This document shows, in pieces, positions 9,619-18,945 of a DNA stretch of 33,055 nucleotides (position 1 is its first letter; each line of letters starts with the position of its first letter). Source of the DNA: an uncultured Psychroserpens sp. (lineage in GTDB: Bacteria; Bacteroidota; Bacteroidia; Flavobacteriales; Flavobacteriaceae); NCBI RefSeq assembly GCF_947503375.1, contig NZ_CANNDQ010000012.1:1-33055 (forward strand), given 5' to 3'. The notes below the pieces were generated by a model. It was not told the origin of the DNA. It was given only the letters and a program-made list of their open reading frames with translations, and made no database searches. Made by a program: the position numbers and the translations under genes.

Positions 9619-10566
9619 CTATCTCTTTTTTAAAATATAATCTGCAAAATACAAATTTGAATCCATCAGCTTAGTAACCACTTCTAGATTGCTGTTTTCT
9701 AAAATATTATTTAATATGGTGTCGTTGTACTTTCTTGAGGTTTCTGTATGAATCTTTTCACCTTCATAAAATGTAAAAGTTTTATTTAATTCATCAATAG
9801 TAACGCTTTGAGCTTTAGTACTTACAAGGTAACTTCTTGCAATCCCTTCATTTTCAGTATATTCTGGAATATGATTAAAAGCTTTAATATCAAAATTTGC
9901 CTTTAGCTCTTTATTGATTCTACTTAAAAGATTTAAGTTGAATCGTTTGGTAATACCTTGACTATCATTATAAGCAGGAAGTACAATCGATTCAGGTTTT
10001 ATTAAATCTACACCTAAAAGCACTTTATCGTTCGTGTTTAGAACATTACTAAGTTCGGTGATGAATTGTTTAGCGCTATCATCTGTTAAATTACCAATAT
10101 TTGAACCTAGAAATAAAACCACTTTTTGAGTGTTTGTAGCCTTTAAAGAAGCCAATATGTCGAAATAATCACCTTGCTGCTTTGAAACATTGATATTTGG
10201 CAATTCGGTATTCAAACTTCTTTCTAATTGATCTAAAGCGTTTTGAGATATATCTATTGGGAAATATTTGAAATCATAGCCATTTTCATCTAATTTCTTT
10301 AAAAGATGCTTTGTTTTTGTGCCATCACCTGCGCCTAATTCTATAAGTTCAAAAGGAATTTGTGGATTGAGTTCCAGACTAGTAATAATACCTTGAGTCT
10401 GGTTTTTGAATATATCCATTTCTGCATTAGTAAGATAGTATTCTGGCATATTCATGATTTCTACAAAAATGGCATCACCAATTTTATCATAAAAGTATTT
10501 TGAGGATAATGATTTGTTGGGTTTACTTAACCCTTCGTTTACATCATTTATAAAGGTATTGCTCAT
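9619..10566 (-). CDS. egtD: L-histidine N-alpha-methyltransferase (EgtD-like)
   Basis: 315 residues. Family signatures: LSSKYFYDKIGDAIFVEIMN followed by PEYYLTNAE near residue 40, the SAM-binding ELGAGDGTKTKHLL near residue 77, and FLGSNIGNL near residue 150. EgtD makes hercynine (trimethylhistidine) from histidine with three SAM, the first step of ergothioneine synthesis. It sits 32 bases downstream of egtB and 3 bases upstream of the racemase-like gene on one strand, a clear operon. Length is normal for the family. Confidence 0.9.
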   Translation of the reverse strand: MSNTFINDVNEGLSKPNKSLSSKYFYDKIGDAIFVEIMNMPEYYLTNAEMDIFKNQTQGIITSLELNPQIPFELIELGAGDGTKTKHLLKKLDENGYDFKYFPIDISQNALDQLERSLNTELPNINVSKQQGDYFDILASLKATNTQKVVLFLGSNIGNLTDDSAKQFITELSNVLNTNDKVLLGVDLIKPESIVLPAYNDSQGITKRFNLNLLSRINKELKANFDIKAFNHIPEYTENEGIARSYLVSTKAQSVTIDELNKTFTFYEGEKIHTETSRKYNDTILNNILENSNLEVVTKLMDSNLYFADYILKKR

Positions 10567-10598
10567 TTATTGTTTGTCGTTACTGATTATTTTATTAA

Positions 10599-11753
10599 TT
10601 AAGTATTAGAAGCCAGTCTAATTCCTGAAAACTGCCATTGTGTTTCAGGGGAGAAAAAATTACGATAGGTAAATCTACTATGATTTTTTGGTGTGACACT
10701 TGATGAACCTCTGAGTACCATAAGATTGATCATAAATTTTCCATTATATTCACCAACTGCTCCCTTTGCTGTTTTAAAATTTGGGTATGGTAAATAAGCT
10801 GAGTATGTCCATTCCCAACGATTTCCCCAATTAAACTGTTTTGAAGCAACTTCCCATTCAAATTCTGTAGGTAAACGTAATCCCTTCCAAAAGGCAAATG
10901 CAGAAGCCTCATAAAATGAGATATGACAAAGTAACGTATCAGGATTTAGGTCTTTTAATCCAGAAAGTGTGTAATGTTTCCATTTATCATCCTCTAAAGC
11001 CCAATACAAAGGGTGGTCAATCTTATTTTTAGTTATCCAATGCCATCCATCATCTAACCAATATTTTGGATCTGAATAACCACCAGCTTCAATAAACGCT
11101 ATATATTCGCCATTGGTAACTAAATGTTTTGCAATTTTAAATGGTTGAAGGAATATTTTATGAGAAGCCAGTTCGTTATCGAAACAAAAGTCGTTACTGG
11201 TATGACCTATATTGTAGTTACCTTCGTTTATTTGAAGCCAACCATTTTCTGTGTTTTTTTGCTCAACAAAATTGATGTTATCATACTTTGGATGAATAGG
11301 GTTTTGAGAAAACGTATACTTCAAATCTGTTAGTAAGAGTTCTTGATGTTGTTGTTCGTGATTTATACCTAAAATGGTCAATTCTTCAATTTCAACAGAC
11401 GGTTTATTTTTTAAAAGCACTATCATGGCCAGATCTACATGCGCTCTATATTTATATATGGTTTCTATATTTGGTCTCGTGATCAAACCTCTATTTTGTC
11501 TTTCAATACGTTGCCCTAAACTGTTATAATAACTGTTAAATAGATATCCAAAACTAGAATCAAATACTTTATAGTCTTTTGTATATGTTTTAAGAATCAT
11601 CTCTTCAAAAAACCATGATGTATGTGCCAAATGCCATTTTGGAGGACTGGCAAATACTGTAGATTGAGGTGTATAATCTTCAATTTGAAGCGGTTTACAT
11701 AAGGTTTCAGTATGAGTTCTAGTTGATTTAAAACGCGTTAAAGTGTTGTTCAT
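10599..11753 (-). CDS. egtB: Hercynine oxygenase / sulfoxide synthase (EgtB-like)
   Basis: 384 residues in two domains. The N-terminal DinB-like part has the iron-binding histidines (HLAHTSWFFEEM near residue 42 and NHEQQHQELL near residue 131). The C-terminal FGE-sulfatase part ends with VLRGSSSVTPKNHSRFTYRN then WQFSGIRLA, a hallmark of EgtB. It joins hercynine to a thiol with O2, making the sulfoxide intermediate of ergothioneine. No egtA or egtC is visible here, suggesting cysteine itself may be the thiol donor, as in EgtC-less pathways. First gene of the operon. Confidence 0.9.
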   Translation of the reverse strand: MNNTLTRFKSTRTHTETLCKPLQIEDYTPQSTVFASPPKWHLAHTSWFFEEMILKTYTKDYKVFDSSFGYLFNSYYNSLGQRIERQNRGLITRPNIETIYKYRAHVDLAMIVLLKNKPSVEIEELTILGINHEQQHQELLLTDLKYTFSQNPIHPKYDNINFVEQKNTENGWLQINEGNYNIGHTSNDFCFDNELASHKIFLQPFKIAKHLVTNGEYIAFIEAGGYSDPKYWLDDGWHWITKNKIDHPLYWALEDDKWKHYTLSGLKDLNPDTLLCHISFYEASAFAFWKGLRLPTEFEWEVASKQFNWGNRWEWTYSAYLPYPNFKTAKGAVGEYNGKFMINLMVLRGSSSVTPKNHSRFTYRNFFSPETQWQFSGIRLASNT

Positions 11754-11831
11754 GTATTTTAAGAAACAAAATTTAGTACCTATAAGTTATATAGTATGGT
11801 CAAAGATAAGTAAGAAAACTTACATACTTTT

Positions 11832-12221
11832 TTAAGATTTTCCTAAATTATTTTTAGAGTTGAAATATGCTTTTTTAAAGAGAAGACTATAAATAATCAA
11901 AGGAATCAATATGCAGATAATAACAGAAGCATTAGTGTAATTGGCACCTAGTTTATCGAAAGATCTTAAAAAGTCAGCTGAAGCATTAAATAATTTATTT
12001 GAGAATTTTGAAAAGCTATCAATTACCAATATGCCAATTAATATGATGATAGTGTAACCAATCGTAAACCGATAGCTTCCTTTTATGCTATCAATAAGAA
12101 ATGCCCAAGATAGAGGTATACAGATATACCATATAATGATATTGATTTCTTTGTAGCTAAAACCTGTGCTATCTGATAAAAGCATTAAGCATTTATATGT
12201 GAAATCAAATATGTCTTGCAT
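11832..12221 (-). CDS. Hypothetical small membrane protein
   Basis: 129 residues with about three hydrophobic helices (roughly residues 28-44, 50-68 and 98-116). No family recognised and no catalytic motif. It ends 78 bases before the egtB start and begins 18 bases after the stop of the 407-residue protein upstream, so it is probably the last gene of that unit. Confidence 0.6.
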   Translation of the reverse strand: MQDIFDFTYKCLMLLSDSTGFSYKEINIIIWYICIPLSWAFLIDSIKGSYRFTIGYTIIILIGILVIDSFSKFSNKLFNASADFLRSFDKLGANYTNASVIICILIPLIIYSLLFKKAYFNSKNNLGKS

Positions 12222-12239
12222 TTGATTATTAAGTTCAAT

Positions 12240-13463
12240 TTATTTTACTATTAGGTCTTTTTTATGGAAGTAATACTCAAAATCTTTTAATTTAGAAGTG
12301 TGTATAGATCCCTTAACCGATTTGCAAGCATTACTTAGACTATAGTTGATATGAAAAGTAATGTTTTTAGAATCGTCAAATGTTATGCCCATATCATCAA
12401 TACTATAATACTCTAGTGTAAAGTCATTTAAACAAGGTTGTGTACTTGGAATCGTCTTCAGATAATTGTAATGTGCTTTTGTTTCTTCGTTGATTCTTTG
12501 CTCAATTTGTTTAATATTTGAGTTAAACATTTCTGAGTTTTTTATAGCGATCAAAGTATCATCAACTTTTCTGTACAATTGATATTCCAAATTGTCATTT
12601 TCTTGAGAATTGTTATTTGCTGTAGCTATTGATACAAAATTTCCGAAGCTGCATGTTGTTTTTGTATTAGAAGTGAGTTCTTTAGATTGTCGTGAAGGCT
12701 TTTCAGTTTGTTCGGTAATGCATTTAACCTCAATGGTTTCAAATGCTGCTGTTCTGGTTTTAATGTTGTCAATCTCTAAGCCTAACACCAATAATTTATG
12801 AAATGTTGGTAGGATGGCTCCAGTTTTGGTTGTGGTCCAATCTTCCCACGATGCTTCTAGACCTTTAATAGGCAAGATATCAACCCACATTTGAAAGCTA
12901 GTGGGTTTACCATTTTCATCTAAGTGCCATAAATAGGAGTCTCCTGGAGTAGTTCCTCCAGACGTATACGTGACTAATAGCGCATCGTTGTTATCTTTAG
13001 TTTTTACAATACTGCGGTTTACGCCATCGTCAAATACTTTATAAGGTGCTACCAACCAAAAAGTATCATTATTGAAGAAATGCTCAGCTTTACGAATGTA
13101 CCCATGGGCATCAGTATTATTATAAATTGTATTATCTATGAATACCTGTGACTTGTCATGATTGTTTAAGTCTAAGTTTACTTTGATGTTTTTCCAATAA
13201 ATTTCACAGATATTTTCAGATTTGTACCATTTATAATGATGCCTTTTTTTAAAGGTAAATTCAATGTAATCGGTAGCTTTGTAGGCATCATGATCTAATG
13301 CGTCGAGCATTTTTATGACCAAATTATCTGCGGCTTGACCTTGAACACCTATAGGAAGATCTTCATTATATTTTAGGTATACAAAACCAAACAGTAGAAG
13401 AGAAGGTAAGGTGAAAAATATAATAATACCTAGACTAATTTTTAGAATGCGCTTAATTTTCAT
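12240..13463 (-). CDS. Hypothetical membrane-anchored protein
   Basis: 407 residues. One transmembrane helix at about residues 10-30, the rest outside the cytoplasm. The first 250 residues read like a flavobacterial conserved hypothetical (DNLVIKMLDALDHDAYKATD; SGGTTPGDSYLWHLDENGKP). After about residue 250 the composition changes to a Ser/Thr/Asn-rich linker and a second domain of about 130 residues (LNDFTLEYYSIDDMGITF...), so it may be two fused modules. Its start overlaps the end of the ATP-grasp gene by 11 bases, showing translational coupling. Function unknown. Confidence 0.65.
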   Translation of the reverse strand: MKIKRILKISLGIIIFFTLPSLLLFGFVYLKYNEDLPIGVQGQAADNLVIKMLDALDHDAYKATDYIEFTFKKRHHYKWYKSENICEIYWKNIKVNLDLNNHDKSQVFIDNTIYNNTDAHGYIRKAEHFFNNDTFWLVAPYKVFDDGVNRSIVKTKDNNDALLVTYTSGGTTPGDSYLWHLDENGKPTSFQMWVDILPIKGLEASWEDWTTTKTGAILPTFHKLLVLGLEIDNIKTRTAAFETIEVKCITEQTEKPSRQSKELTSNTKTTCSFGNFVSIATANNNSQENDNLEYQLYRKVDDTLIAIKNSEMFNSNIKQIEQRINEETKAHYNYLKTIPSTQPCLNDFTLEYYSIDDMGITFDDSKNITFHINYSLSNACKSVKGSIHTSKLKDFEYYFHKKDLIVK

Positions 13464-14364
13464 TTGCTAGTTTGTCTTTAATAGATCTTGCTAAAAGTTT
13501 TGCAGCGTTTTTATGATGTCTGAACCACAACTCAGGTTCGATAAGTTCTAATTCTGAAAGTGCAATAGCTCCATTATTATCTTCAAAAACATCTACTCTA
13601 GCATAAATAGGTAATTCAATACATGCTTTAACACAGGCCTCGGCAAAAGCGACTTCTTCATCACTAGGCTTGTAATTATGAATACTTCCTCCAAAATCGT
13701 CTTGTACTCTAAAATCACCAGCTTTGGCTTTTTTCAGAATAGCATGAGTATACTGACCATTAAAAACCATCATTGAAATTTCACCTTTAGTTATAATATT
13801 ATGCTGAAATGGTTGTAACATCATTGCTTCGTTAGAAATGAGTTTTTGAAAAATAGATTCATGAGAATTTAAGTTTTCTAGATCTAGTTTATAGGTGTGT
13901 CTTGCTGCACCAGAAATACAGGGCTTCAAAACGGTATCTTTCCAGTCTAATATGTGATGTAATTGAGCTAACGTTACTTGTGCTCCTTGTTCTATAAAAT
14001 GACTTTCTGCGATGTGAATACCTTTTTCATGTAGATCTAATAGATAATGTTTATCGATATTCCAACGAATTAATGCTTCAGAATTCAAAAGTGTGGTTTG
14101 CTTTGAAATGTTTTCTAACCAAATGGAAAATTCCTTAAAACGATCAAAATAGTCCCAAGTAGTGCGAAACAATACCGATTTTGTGGTAGACCAATCAAAA
14201 AGATGATCGTCCCAAGCCAAGCGCAGTGTTTTAAGTCCTAAATCCTCTAGAGCATGATGTACCAATCGATCTTCATAATAAACATTGTGTTTATAGCTAT
14301 CGGTTTTTGAGTCGTTGAGATAACGATGGTCTGTTAAAATCACACAATCATATAGTATTGGCAT
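13453..14364 (-). CDS. ATP-grasp ligase-like protein (RimK/glutathione-synthase-like)
   Basis: 303 residues. ATP-grasp elements are visible: VLKPCISGAARHTY (nucleotide-binding Lys strand, about residues 161-174), MLQPFQHNIITKGEISMMVF (about 197-216), and YARVDV...ALSELELIEPELWF near the C-terminus carrying the metal-binding acidic residues. The family makes amide bonds between a carboxylate and an amine through an acyl phosphate. The closest resemblance I can name is the cytoplasmic cycloserine-synthesis (DcsG) and prokaryotic glutathione synthase group. Substrate unknown. First gene of a unit with the overlapping 407-residue protein. Confidence 0.75.
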   Translation of the reverse strand: MPILYDCVILTDHRYLNDSKTDSYKHNVYYEDRLVHHALEDLGLKTLRLAWDDHLFDWSTTKSVLFRTTWDYFDRFKEFSIWLENISKQTTLLNSEALIRWNIDKHYLLDLHEKGIHIAESHFIEQGAQVTLAQLHHILDWKDTVLKPCISGAARHTYKLDLENLNSHESIFQKLISNEAMMLQPFQHNIITKGEISMMVFNGQYTHAILKKAKAGDFRVQDDFGGSIHNYKPSDEEVAFAEACVKACIELPIYARVDVFEDNNGAIALSELELIEPELWFRHHKNAAKLLARSIKDKLANEN

Positions 14365-14578
14365 GCAGTATTGTTTTTTATTTCAAAACAAAGATAATGG
14401 TTTGTTATATTTATAGTTGGTTATTGTGAAGCGCTGGTATTTTTTTTTATTCCATAAAGCATTGCGCGAAACAAAGTTCTCTGTAAGCTTTTACTTGTAA
14501 TATTCTGATTTAGAATCAATCTAACATGAGACCAATTCAAATTTAATTATCTGTTTTTTATAATATTAGGCGATATAA

Positions 14579-15667
14579 TTAGTGTTCGAAAATTGTTTTC
14601 CAAGTAGTGAATGATAATCTTTCATTTCCTTCTTCATCGAGTAAGCCAGTATCTCTCCATAATTTTCCAATATCCATAAGTTCTATTGGGAATGTTTCCC
14701 AAAGCGCGTCATAATCTCTGTGAGCCCACCAAATTATGAATTCATAATCTTGTTGTTGTGCATTTGTTAAGAGGGTCTCTAAGTAGTTGTTTTGCTCTGT
14801 TTCGTTTCCGTTAATTGATATATTTAGGTTAGGTACCAATAAGTTTTCCGCAAGGTGACTACTTTCTACAAAGGCTATGGGCTTGGTTATTCTATTGTGT
14901 AAGAAATCTAGGGTTTGCTGAAACTCATTCCTTGAGTGTTGGTTTTTGATAAAGGGGTAAAAGCTGATAGATACAAAGTCCATTTGATTCATATGGTTGA
15001 TAACTTCATCTATGTATTCTGTAGGGTTGTCAATATTTGGCTCGTATAAATTATGTAGTGATATTGACTCTGAAATGCTCAAGTTAGGATACAGTTGTTT
15101 AATTCTTGATTTTACATTTTGAATTAATAGTTTATAAGCATTCCATTTACTTTCATTTCTCAACCTTAATTCATTTACTTCTATAGCGATGACTAAGTAA
15201 TCAGGTGAAAATTGATTAACCAAATAACGAATATGCCTAAAATAGGCATCTTCAATTTCAATATCGTTTAGGTTTGTGTATGAAGGAATTGTTCCATCAA
15301 AATCTAAAGCAAGTTCATCTCTATTAGAATTTAATAAACTTACAGAAAGCAAAAATTGCTTAGTATGTATTTTTCTGTTTACTCGTCCGTTAATTTCATT
15401 TGTGAATTCAGTTGGTAAAATCAGATTATTTATCCAAGCATTCCAAGGAATTTTGTTATCAATATGTTCAGCATAAATATCTGAATTGTTTTCTATAAAC
15501 AAATATGTATCTTCCACATCTTGTTCTGTAGGTCCAAAGCTCCAAGTCGTAAATCCCATCTTAAAATTCCTATTAACAAGGTCTGAGCTTACACTTTCAT
15601 CATTATTATTACAACTTGCTAAACAAACAAAAAATCCTAATAGAATGGTGTGAAGTTTATATATCAT
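14579..15667 (-). CDS. Lipoprotein with GH53-like TIM-barrel glycosidase fold
   Basis: 362 residues. Lipoprotein signal with lipobox ending LASC at about residue 19, then NNNDES. The body looks like a clan A glycosidase: VIAIEVNELRLRN (candidate acid/base Glu), FVSISFYPFI (compare the SYYPFW motif of GH53 galactanases) and PIAFVESSHLAE (candidate nucleophile Glu). FIIWWAHRDYDALW closes the barrel. Likely a surface enzyme acting on a polysaccharide; GH53 membership is inferred by motif only. It stands alone, with a 214-base AT-rich gap downstream in which I see nothing. Confidence 0.6.
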   Translation of the reverse strand: MIYKLHTILLGFFVCLASCNNNDESVSSDLVNRNFKMGFTTWSFGPTEQDVEDTYLFIENNSDIYAEHIDNKIPWNAWINNLILPTEFTNEINGRVNRKIHTKQFLLSVSLLNSNRDELALDFDGTIPSYTNLNDIEIEDAYFRHIRYLVNQFSPDYLVIAIEVNELRLRNESKWNAYKLLIQNVKSRIKQLYPNLSISESISLHNLYEPNIDNPTEYIDEVINHMNQMDFVSISFYPFIKNQHSRNEFQQTLDFLHNRITKPIAFVESSHLAENLLVPNLNISINGNETEQNNYLETLLTNAQQQDYEFIIWWAHRDYDALWETFPIELMDIGKLWRDTGLLDEEGNERLSFTTWKTIFEH

Positions 15668-15687
15668 AGTTGTTACTGCCTAATTAC

Positions 15688-15719
15688 TGCCAACACGCTG
15701 GCTTATGTTTGCGTTACTT
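15688..15719 (-). repeat. Possible remnant of an attC-like core pair
   Basis: TGCCAAC and GTTACTT ends with a GC-richer centre, directly after the stop of the DUF2200 gene. The position (3' of a small minus-strand gene) is as expected for a cassette site, but at 32 bases it is too short for an attC and the right core does not fit GTTRRRY. Weak. Confidence 0.2.
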
Positions 15720-15721
15720 TT

Positions 15722-16087
15722 TTATTCTTGTCGCAAGATTTTCTCCATCTTTCTACCTCTTGCTAGCTCGTCTACTAACTTGTCTAGGTATCTAACTTGT
15801 TTTGTCAATGGAGTTTCAATTTCTTCTATTCTATAACCACAAATAACTCCTTTTATTAGGTGTGTATTTGTATTCAGTGTTGCATGTGCAAAGAATGCTT
15901 CAAAAGTCACTTTTTGTTCGATTAATTCTTTTAGTTTATTGTCATCAAAACCTGTTAACCATTCTATCACTTGATGCAATTCTTTTTTAGTTCTTCCTTT
16001 TTTCTCAACTTTATTAACATAATGAGGGTATACAGATGCAAATGTCATTTTTGCAATTCGAGTATCGTGTTCAGGTGTTGTTTTCAT
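15722..16087 (-). CDS. DUF2200 family protein
   Basis: 121 residues, the full length of the DUF2200 family, with its conserved text: [20 protein letters not shown] near the start, IEWLTGFDD, then VTFEAFF and [12 protein letters not shown]. Cytoplasmic, small and basic at the C-terminus. The family is widespread, sporadic and of unknown function. It starts 6 bases after the stop of the exported hypothetical protein upstream. The pair is isolated between degenerate attC-like sequences, suggesting an old cassette. Confidence 0.85.
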   Translation of the reverse strand: MKTTPEHDTRIAKMTFASVYPHYVNKVEKKGRTKKELHQVIEWLTGFDDNKLKELIEQKVTFEAFFAHATLNTNTHLIKGVICGYRIEEIETPLTKQVRYLDKLVDELARGRKMEKILRQE

Positions 16088-16093
16088 ACTGTT

Positions 16094-16861
16094 TTAAATT
16101 TTTAGCGGACTATTAAAAGTTGTCCATTCAGTTGTTTTTAATGTTTGTCCGTCTGTGTTCATAGGTGTGAACCTCACTTTATATTTCCCTTTTTCATAAA
16201 AAGTAAATGCTCCAGCACACATACCATGACCAACAGCAAGTTTTTTGTCCCATTCTTTTATATAGTAGATGGTTTTTTTGTTTGTAGTGATATTAATAAC
16301 TTCTGTCTTGTACCAAACTTTAGTCACAGATTTATTTTTAACATTAAAAATTGCGTTTACAGATGGTCCGCAACCATAAAATTCAACTTCAGTTTTTTCA
16401 AATTCAATCTTAAGATTCGAATTTAGAATAGTAGCAAATTTTTTGTCTGTTGTTTTCCAATAGACTTTTTCTTTTTCTTTTTTTTCTGAATTCCAGATTA
16501 CCATTTCTTTAGTTTCTGATTCAGTTTGGTCTGAGTATTTTAAGTAATAAGTTGTATTTGATTCTAGTTCTATTGATGGTTTGAAGAGTGCTTGGGTTAA
16601 ACCCATTTGACCTGTTAAAATATCTTGAAGCTTTAGTTCGATTAATTGTCCATTCTTACTTTGTAAATAGACCGCTCTATTTTTAAAGCTATTAATTGTC
16701 TTTTGGCTTTTTGAATAACCTTGTATAATGAATATCGAATTTAAGCTAATCTCTTTATCTTTAGGATAGAATTGCATTCCATTATTACTACACATAAACG
16801 AATCTGCATTTGCAAATTGAATTTTGAAAGCTAAAAACAGAAGTAGCATAATTTTTTTCAT
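16094..16861 (-). CDS. Hypothetical exported protein
   Basis: 255 residues with a signal peptide (residues 1-19, ending FANA) and a beta-rich mature domain. Cysteines lie at SFMCSN, FYGCGPS and GHGMCAG and could form disulfides in the periplasm. No family recognised. It is followed 6 bases later by the DUF2200 gene. The gene is Lys-rich and AT-rich compared with the housekeeping genes to the left, in keeping with acquisition. Confidence 0.6.
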   Translation of the reverse strand: MKKIMLLLFLAFKIQFANADSFMCSNNGMQFYPKDKEISLNSIFIIQGYSKSQKTINSFKNRAVYLQSKNGQLIELKLQDILTGQMGLTQALFKPSIELESNTTYYLKYSDQTESETKEMVIWNSEKKEKEKVYWKTTDKKFATILNSNLKIEFEKTEVEFYGCGPSVNAIFNVKNKSVTKVWYKTEVINITTNKKTIYYIKEWDKKLAVGHGMCAGAFTFYEKGKYKVRFTPMNTDGQTLKTTEWTTFNSPLKI

Positions 16862-16908
16862 AATGAGTGTTTCTTCTCTTATATCAAATATTGTTCAGCA
16901 TATATCAA

Positions 16909-17010
16909 GATTAACGTATTCGCGTATCATTTGTTGTATTTATACTAAGATAGCGAATAGGAAGGAAACTAGAGGAAAAATTGACCAAATGAGCTATAAA
17001 TATTTTTGAG
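16909..17010 (-). repeat. Degenerate attC-like palindrome in a 394-base gene-free stretch
   Basis: The left arm at 16909-16936 (GATTAACGTATTCGCGTATC then ATTTGTTG) matches the left arm of the array sites near 28.9 and 32.7 kb at most positions. A right-arm-like CAAATGAGCTATAAAT lies near 16985-17000, but the right core is lost. On the minus strand the core reads GTTAATC, close to GTTRRRY, just upstream of the exported protein/DUF2200 pair. The rest of the gap (17011-17255) is AT-rich and I see nothing in it. Confidence 0.35.
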
Positions 17011-17255
17011 CAACGTATTTTTAAAGATTTTATAAAAAGCTGTTACTTTTTGGTAGGTTATTAACATTAGTTTCTTTTAAATTCAAGTATTCTAATTTAT
17101 GAAATCTAGCTTTAGTAAGCATTAAGTGATACTAATTCGTTTAGGTTTTGAACAGCGATATTTAATATTGAAAGCAAAAAAAAATTAAATCAGAACATGA
17201 TTTGTTTTCATAAAGGATTTAATCTATAGATCAAATAATATTTTAAGCTTTGCTA

Positions 17256-18917
17256 TTAATTTCCTGCATCTAAATGAATTACTCTTACACGTGTTGGTGC
17301 TAAACCTGAGCCTGTAGAATTAGCTACTTCATTGACATAAAGCCTAGTTCCGTCTGAACTAATATCTAAATCATTTGGAAAAGACATATTACTATTAAGA
17401 GCCGAACCATTAGCTGCACCTCTTGCGCCATTTCCAGCTATAAGTGTGATATTAGACAGCATATCAACTTCATATATTTGATGTGCTGATCTTGCAACAA
17501 CATATAACTTATCATCAGCAAAAATTAAATGTCCATTATTATTCCCAGGAATTGTGGCAAAAATACTGGCTGAGCCATCAGGCACAACTTTGATAATGTT
17601 TCCATTGCTAAAATTGGCCACATAAAGATTATCGTCAGAATCAAATGTAATTCCATTTGGACACGCTGCTAAAAGGTTACTATCTGAAAAAATGGATTGA
17701 TTCCCATTAGAATCAACTTTAATGATATTGCCTCCTCCACAATTAGCTACATAAAGATTATTCTGATCATCAATAGCAATACCTATTGGTGCTGACAATA
17801 ATCCTCCAGAAGTAAAATTTGTAGTATTACCATTAGTATCTGTTATCGAAATTCTACCTCCAGCTTGATGAGACTGATAAAAATTACCTTGTGCATCAAT
17901 ATGATTCCCTGAAGCACCATCTGAAAATCCAGAAATAAAAGTTGATACTTGACCATCTGGTGTAATAGACACTACGCTAGAGCCATTTCCTATAGATAAA
18001 GCTTCTCCAAAATCAGCAACATAAATAACATCATTTTCATCAACTGAAACCCCTCCAGTGCCTATACCTATTGAAGGTACTAAAGTACTTATTAGATTGG
18101 TGCGCTGTAATGTGAATGAAGAAGAAGGGTTTGACAATACGCTTAAGGAAGCGTCATTTAAATGTTCAGACAAAATTACAATTTTATAATTTTGATTTTC
18201 AATGATGTCATCACCATCGGTATCTTTTAGAACACTGTCTAAAACTACTTGATTTGTTGATGGTGAAAGTGAAATAAAAAGATTAGAAGGACTATTTAGC
18301 GCTTCATTTAATTCAATAGAAGAATTATCTTTTAATACAAAAACTCTATAGCCAGCCAATAACTGTGATGATTGATTATCTACGAAACTTAAGTCTATGT
18401 CTGAAGCATTTCCATTATTAGTATTATCTAATATTTGAATTGATGTTACTGGATCTAATGGTAATAAATCTGTATTCACTAAAGTAAAAATTTCAGAAAA
18501 TGAAGATAATGCACTTAAGCTTGTATCTATAGCATGTAGAGAAATTATCGCGACTTTGTAATTAACACCTTCTATTATTAGATTACCTCCAACAGTTTTA
18601 AGACCAGCAGGCAAAACAGTAGTATTGTCAGAAGAAAATTCATGGTAAGCACTCTCTGGTAGTTCTAAAGCTTCGTTTAGCGCAAGGTTAGCATTTGCGT
18701 CTAGAACTAACGCTCTATACACCAATAAATTACTTTGTGAGCTTACATTAAAACTTATTCTTATATCTGAAGCATTGCCGCTATTACCAATATCAGATAC
18801 ATTAACAGCTGTAACAGGACTCAAAGGGTTTAAATTAGTTTGGTCATTAGAATTATCGTCACTTCCGCAAGATATCAGTAAAATTATTGTCAAGTATGTA
18901 TATATATTTTTCTTCAT
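17256..18917 (-). CDS. Surface lipoprotein with duplicated domain and NHL-type propeller
   Basis: 553 residues. Lipoprotein signal with lipobox ending LLISC (about residue 17), then GSDDNSND, matching a surface-export signal. Two homologous domains of about 115 residues follow: compare NSGNASDIRISF with NNGNASDIDLSF and LNEALELP with LNEALNSP. From about residue 285 there are NHL/SMP-30-like blades (DENDVIYVADFG, DDQNNLYVANCGGGNIIKVD, DSDDNLYVANFSNGNIIKV). Probably a carbohydrate- or ligand-binding surface protein. It lies 28 bases after the Asp-box protein on the same strand; the two are likely one operon. Confidence 0.8.
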   Translation of the reverse strand: MKKNIYTYLTIILLISCGSDDNSNDQTNLNPLSPVTAVNVSDIGNSGNASDIRISFNVSSQSNLLVYRALVLDANANLALNEALELPESAYHEFSSDNTTVLPAGLKTVGGNLIIEGVNYKVAIISLHAIDTSLSALSSFSEIFTLVNTDLLPLDPVTSIQILDNTNNGNASDIDLSFVDNQSSQLLAGYRVFVLKDNSSIELNEALNSPSNLFISLSPSTNQVVLDSVLKDTDGDDIIENQNYKIVILSEHLNDASLSVLSNPSSSFTLQRTNLISTLVPSIGIGTGGVSVDENDVIYVADFGEALSIGNGSSVVSITPDGQVSTFISGFSDGASGNHIDAQGNFYQSHQAGGRISITDTNGNTTNFTSGGLLSAPIGIAIDDQNNLYVANCGGGNIIKVDSNGNQSIFSDSNLLAACPNGITFDSDDNLYVANFSNGNIIKVVPDGSASIFATIPGNNNGHLIFADDKLYVVARSAHQIYEVDMLSNITLIAGNGARGAANGSALNSNMSFPNDLDISSDGTRLYVNEVANSTGSGLAPTRVRVIHLDAGN

Positions 18918-18945
18918 TGCTTTTTAATTTTGAAACATTAATCTA

